Of a DNA stretch of 64,000 nt, positions 60,709 to 64,000 are shown in pieces. The notes below the pieces were generated by a model, which worked only from the letters and a program-made list of their open reading frames with translations, had not been told where the DNA came from and made no database searches. Position 1 is the stretch's first letter. Every line of letters begins with the position of its first letter. Source of the stretch: Myxococcaceae bacterium (GTDB lineage Bacteria > Myxococcota_A > Polyangia > Polyangiales > Ga0077539); contig SCUS01000162.1 of the NCBI GenBank assembly GCA_004297725.1, positions 1 to 64,000 of the forward strand. Direction: 5' to 3'. Both the position numbers and the translations under genes were made by a program.

Positions 60709-63660
60709 TTGGCGCGCTCGACTCTTCACATCCACCTCCAGGGGGTCTGCGAGCAGCGCTGCTCGGCCGTCTGTGACTGCTCCGACGGCCCCTCCCCCGC
60801 GGACGAGCACGGCGTGCCCCTCGGGGTGCGCTCGGGCGGAGAGCGCCTGGTGTTCCGCGGGGCCTCGCTCAACGCCCCCAGCTTCGGGCGGGTGCTCGAG
60901 GTCGCGCACCAGGCCGGCTGGGCCGACATCCGGGTGCGCACCCACGGCGGGCGCTTCGCCACGGCCGCGCAGGCGATGACCCTGGCCAACCAGGGCGTGC
61001 GCGGCGTGATCGTGCCGCTCTTCTCGCACGTCGCCGCGGTGCACGACCGGGTGGCCGGCCGCGCCGGGGCGCTGGTGTCCTCGCTGCGGGCGATGCGCGC
61101 CATGGACGCCGCGGGGCTCTCGGTCTCCGTCGAGTCGCCGCTCCTTCCGACCCGCCTTCAAGACCTCTCGGAGATCCTCTCCCTCGCCCACCGCGCGGTG
61201 CCCTCGCTCTCGGGCTTCCGGGTGTACGGCCCCTCGGCCCCGACCCCCGCCGTGCTCACGCAGCCGCCGTGGGAGGAGGTGCGCGCGTCCCTGCGCCGGG
61301 CGCTCCCGCTCGCGGCCTCCTTCGGCCTGAAGGTGCAGCTCTTCGAGTACGACGCCATCCCCCTCTGCGTGCTCGGCCACGACGAGGAGCACCAGCGGGC
61401 GCACCAGTTCAACCCCCGCAAGCCGGTGCAGCGGCGCCCGGGCTTCGGGCACCTCGCGCCCTGTGAGAAGTGCGCGGTGCGCGCCCACTGCCTCGGGCCG
61501 AGCGACGCCTACCGCGAGGCCCACGGCGACCGCGACCTGCTGCCCTTCGCGGCGAAGCCCCGGCGGCTCTTCGAGCAGCGCACCACGCCCCGCCGCGAGT
61601 GGAACGCCTCGCACCGCAGCGCCGCCGCGCTGGTGGTCAACCGGGTGCTTCGCCCGACGATCCACTGCAACCAGGACTGCCCCTTCTGCAGCGCCAACGA
61701 GACCACCGAGAACGTCTTCAACAAGCCCGAGGACATGCTCCGGCGCATCGCCCGGATGGCCCGCTCGGGCGTGCGCTACATCTCCTTCAGCGGCGGCGAG
61801 CCCACCCTCTCCAAGGACCTCGTCCACTACATCCGCGCGGCCTCGCGGCTGGGCATCAAGGACATCGAGCTCGTCACCAACGGCGCGCTCATCGACTCGC
61901 CCGAGAAGGTGCGGCCGCTGCGAGAGGCCGGGCTCACCAAGGCCTTCGTGTCGCTCCACGCCCACGACGAGCTGCTCTCCCGCCGCGCCACCTCCAAGAT
62001 CGGCGACTGGGAGCGCTCGGTGCGGGCCATCCACGCGATGATCGACGCGGGCATCGTGGTGGACGTCAACCACGTCATCACGGCCATCAACCACCCCTAC
62101 CTCCCGCGCTTCGCGGACTTCGTGAGCAGCACCTGGGGCGGGCGCGTGGGCATCTCCTTCGCGTTCGTCACCCCGCAGTTCAAGGCCCTGGAGAACGCCG
62201 CGCTCATGCCGCGCATCTCCGACGTGATCCCTTACCTGCACCGCGCCATGAAGCTGCTGGAGTCCCGCGCCTCGCCCTTCGTGGTGGGCTCTCGCCAGGG
62301 CATCCCGCCGTGCTTCCTCGGGGAGTTCACCGCGTGGAGCGACTTCGTCCAGATGTCCCCGCAGGCCCACGCCGACGACGAGCCCCAGAAGACCTGCGGG
62401 CCGCAGTGCGCCGGGTGCCGCTTCGCCCCGCAGTGCGTCGGCCTCTGGAAGCCCTACGCCGCGCGCTACGGCTTCGACGAGCTCGTCCCCGTCCAGGGCG
62501 AGCGGCTCAGCGCCGAGGAGGCCGCGGTCCTCGCCATCGCCAGCCCCCCGGTGAAGCTCATCCAGGTGGTCCCGTCCATGCGCGTCCCGGCGCGCGTCTG
62601 GGGCGACGAGGGCGAGCTGCCCGTTCCCCCGCTCCCCCCCGAACCCCGGCGCCTCCCGGTGCTCCGGGCCGATGACCGCGTCGTGCGGGTCGCCCTCCTC
62701 GGCTCCGGGCCCCACGCGCAGCGCCTGCTCCGCGCGGCCCGCCAGGTCCGCGGCCTGTCCGTCGTCGGCGTCGCCTCGCCCCACCTGCTCGACCGCGACC
62801 CGGGGCCCTTCGCCGGGCTCACCCTCGACCACGACCCGGCGGCCCTCCTCGACGCGACCCGCCCCGACGCGGTGATCGTCGCCGCGGCCACCCTCGCCCA
62901 CCACCCCCTCACCCGCCTCGCCCTCGACCGAGGGCTCCCGGTGCTGGTGGAGAAGCCCCTCGCGCGCACCCTCGACGAGGCCCGGGCGATGGTCGCGTGG
63001 GCCGAGCAGGCGCCCGTCATGGCCGCGCACGTGATGCTCTTCACCCCGGGCGTACGACAGCTCCGGGCCATGGTGGCCGACGGCTCGCTGGGCTCCCCGC
63101 GGCGCATCACCGTCACCCGCCGCTGGCCCTCGAGCGCCGCCGACGCCCCGAAGGCCTGGAGCCGCGACGCCCTCTACCAGCCCCTCTATCACTCGGCCTA
63201 CCTCATGGCCGCCTTCGGCTCGGGCGAGCCCGCCCTCACCCGCGCCGAGGCCCGGGGCAGCGACCGGCCCCTCTGGATCCGCGCGGAGTTCACCTTCCCC
63301 AACGGCGCCCTCGGGGAGATCGTGCTCGACAGCGAGGCGGCCTCCGCGCTCGACGAGGTCACCCTGGCCGCCGCCCACAACCGCCGGGTGTCCTGGCGCA
63401 GGGAGGGCGCCGCGGAGGCCCTCGTCCACGACACCCCGCAGGGCGACCGCACCACCTCCGTCGAGCGGGGGAGCGACGCCGAAGGGATGCTCGAGGCCTT
63501 CCGGGAGATGGTCCTGGGCAAGGGAGCGCCCCCGGCGAGCGCCCTCGACGGCCTCGTCGCCATGCGCATCACCCAGGCCGTGGTCGACGCCCTGGCCGAG
63601 CGCATGGCCCGCCCCGAGGCCCCGAAGCACGTGGCCAGCCCGGCGATGCGCACCCGATAG
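60709..63660 (+). CDS. triple fusion: altered rSAM, rSAM and Gfo/Idh/MocA oxidoreductase
   Basis: A 983-aa protein. Domain 1 (1-280): rSAM-like, but the cluster motif is GVCEQRCSAVCDC (C-x3-C-x3-C-x-C, starting at Cys14), with tail CEKCAVRAHCLG near 251. Domain 2 (310-600): canonical IHCNQDCPFC (Cys320, 324, 327), FSGGEPTLSK, tail CAGCRFAPQCVG near 567. Domain 3 (655-983): Gfo/Idh/MocA, VALLGSGPHAQRLL (NAD(P)-binding) and VLVEKPLARTLDEA (catalytic EKP motif). A radical step and a hydride transfer on one substrate are suggested. TTG at 60709 is the only start that keeps the first strand; RBS weak. Confidence 0.86.
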   Translation: MARSTLHIHLQGVCEQRCSAVCDCSDGPSPADEHGVPLGVRSGGERLVFRGASLNAPSFGRVLEVAHQAGWADIRVRTHGGRFATAAQAMTLANQGVRGVIVPLFSHVAAVHDRVAGRAGALVSSLRAMRAMDAAGLSVSVESPLLPTRLQDLSEILSLAHRAVPSLSGFRVYGPSAPTPAVLTQPPWEEVRASLRRALPLAASFGLKVQLFEYDAIPLCVLGHDEEHQRAHQFNPRKPVQRRPGFGHLAPCEKCAVRAHCLGPSDAYREAHGDRDLLPFAAKPRRLFEQRTTPRREWNASHRSAAALVVNRVLRPTIHCNQDCPFCSANETTENVFNKPEDMLRRIARMARSGVRYISFSGGEPTLSKDLVHYIRAASRLGIKDIELVTNGALIDSPEKVRPLREAGLTKAFVSLHAHDELLSRRATSKIGDWERSVRAIHAMIDAGIVVDVNHVITAINHPYLPRFADFVSSTWGGRVGISFAFVTPQFKALENAALMPRISDVIPYLHRAMKLLESRASPFVVGSRQGIPPCFLGEFTAWSDFVQMSPQAHADDEPQKTCGPQCAGCRFAPQCVGLWKPYAARYGFDELVPVQGERLSAEEAAVLAIASPPVKLIQVVPSMRVPARVWGDEGELPVPPLPPEPRRLPVLRADDRVVRVALLGSGPHAQRLLRAARQVRGLSVVGVASPHLLDRDPGPFAGLTLDHDPAALLDATRPDAVIVAAATLAHHPLTRLALDRGLPVLVEKPLARTLDEARAMVAWAEQAPVMAAHVMLFTPGVRQLRAMVADGSLGSPRRITVTRRWPSSAADAPKAWSRDALYQPLYHSAYLMAAFGSGEPALTRAEARGSDRPLWIRAEFTFPNGALGEIVLDSEAASALDEVTLAAAHNRRVSWRREGAAEALVHDTPQGDRTTSVERGSDAEGMLEAFREMVLGKGAPPASALDGLVAMRITQAVVDALAERMARPEAPKHVASPAMRTR

Positions 63661-63668
63661 AGGTCCTC

Positions 63669-63708
63669 AGACGTCCAGGCGTTTGAGCGTCTGAACGCTC
63701 CGACGCCA
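63669..63708. repeat. octamer array 5
   Basis: Five contiguous 8-mers: AGACGTCC, AGGCGTTT, GAGCGTCT, GAACGCTC, CGACGCCA, same phase rule (CG at positions 4-5) as the par arrays, in the gap between the triple-fusion gene and the last gene. A second distant centromere-like site. Confidence 0.78.
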
Positions 63709-63730
63709 CTGCCCCTGAAACCCCGCACCG

Positions 63731-64000
63731 ATGGCGCCGAAAGCTCTCCGAACGATCGGCTCCTCCATCGCCATGGGCCTCGCGCTCGCCCTCGTCGTCG
63801 CCTCCGAGCGCCGCGCCTTCCCCCTCGGCCTCCTCATGCGCCCGGAGAGCGAAGCCCTCGTTCCGGTCGTGGCGCTGGTCGCCGCCGCCGTCGCGCTCGG
63901 GATGGTGATCCGCCACCGCCGCCGCGTCCCTGCGCCGGCCGCCGCGCTCGCGGGCCTCGCGCTCGCGTTCGCCCTCGTCGCCCACCTCGACAACCGCCGC
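63731..64000 (+). CDS. membrane protein, cut by right edge
   Basis: ATG at 63731 opens a frame that stays open to the window end (90 codons). Three hydrophobic stretches are visible (IGSSIAMGLALALVVA; ALVPVVALVAAAVALGMVI; AAALAGLALAFALVA), separated by Arg/His-rich loops. A small polytopic membrane protein is likely, family not recognised. The array of octamers lies just upstream. Confidence 0.55.
   Translation, partial: MAPKALRTIGSSIAMGLALALVVASERRAFPLGLLMRPESEALVPVVALVAAAVALGMVIRHRRRVPAPAAALAGLALAFALVAHLDNRR

Noticed and set aside
60385-63630. Minus-strand open frame of 1081 codons
   Set aside because: Opposite the triple-fusion gene, no motif, Gly/Arg-rich; a shadow.
1-64000. tRNA, rRNA or insertion sequences
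   Set aside because: No cloverleaf-like segment, rRNA core or transposase motif was recognised in any gap or frame. A dedicated tRNA scan was not possible.

Overview
The window is very GC-rich and reads like a secondary replicon, most likely a large plasmid, from a Myxococcota-type bacterium. That is an inference from three things: the base composition, the style of the surface proteins (MopE-type metal-binding repeats, disintegrin-like repeats and FG-GAP/UnbV lipoproteins), and a complete set of plasmid maintenance modules. These modules are a DnaB-like helicase, a putative Rep protein followed by six iterons, and a ParA/ribbon-helix-helix partition pair. Arrays of 8-bp repeats lie at and beside the partition genes and at two distant sites. 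I see no rRNA, tRNA, insertion sequence or CRISPR.

Layout. 1-9495 (minus) is one giant, partly visible Cys-rich lipoprotein gene. 10049-13059 is the replication region (helicase, Rep), with iterons at 13075-13313 and a 24-bp palindrome at 13376-13399. From 13589 to 63660 the window is dominated by radical SAM (rSAM) enzymes: 17 genes with 19 canonical CxxxCxxC motifs, plus altered or degenerate extra rSAM halves. Most share one C-terminal signature, C-x2-C-x5-C-x-G followed by a Tyr/Gly-rich stretch, which suggests a locally expanded paralogous family. 51246-52469 is the partition locus. The last complete gene is a triple fusion, and the right edge cuts a small membrane-protein gene.

The core of interest is 20760-24682, a compact operon resembling the His-Xaa-Ser (Hxs) peptide-maturation system. 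It encodes an HxsD-like protein, a 71-aa companion, an HxsB-like rSAM/SPASM maturase, and a precursor-like protein with 52 uninterrupted Ser-His-Gly triplets (so every Xaa is Gly). A further rSAM enzyme sits in the position expected for HxsC. Around it lie an alphaKG-HExxH-type peptide hydroxylase with a cobalamin-type rSAM and a second rSAM, a methyltransferase carrying an rSAM-type cysteine tail, several one-polypeptide tandem rSAM fusions, and rSAM fusions to dehydrogenase-like domains (NmrA-like and Gfo/Idh/MocA). There are also a DUF2520 Rossmann protein, a metallo-beta-lactamase-fold protein, a TatA with a twin-arginine-signal protein nearby, and four FG-GAP lipoproteins.

How it may work (inference): a repetitive His/Ser peptide, and possibly the co-encoded surface lipoproteins, are modified step by step by many rSAM enzymes and accessory redox or hydroxylation enzymes and then exported. 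The whole set would be maintained by the plasmid replication and partition modules. The expanded rSAM set around an Hxs core looks like the undescribed system in this window. Genes are often coupled by 4-bp GTGA or ATGA stop/start overlaps, and many starts are GTG or TTG, so several 5' ends are uncertain by a few codons.
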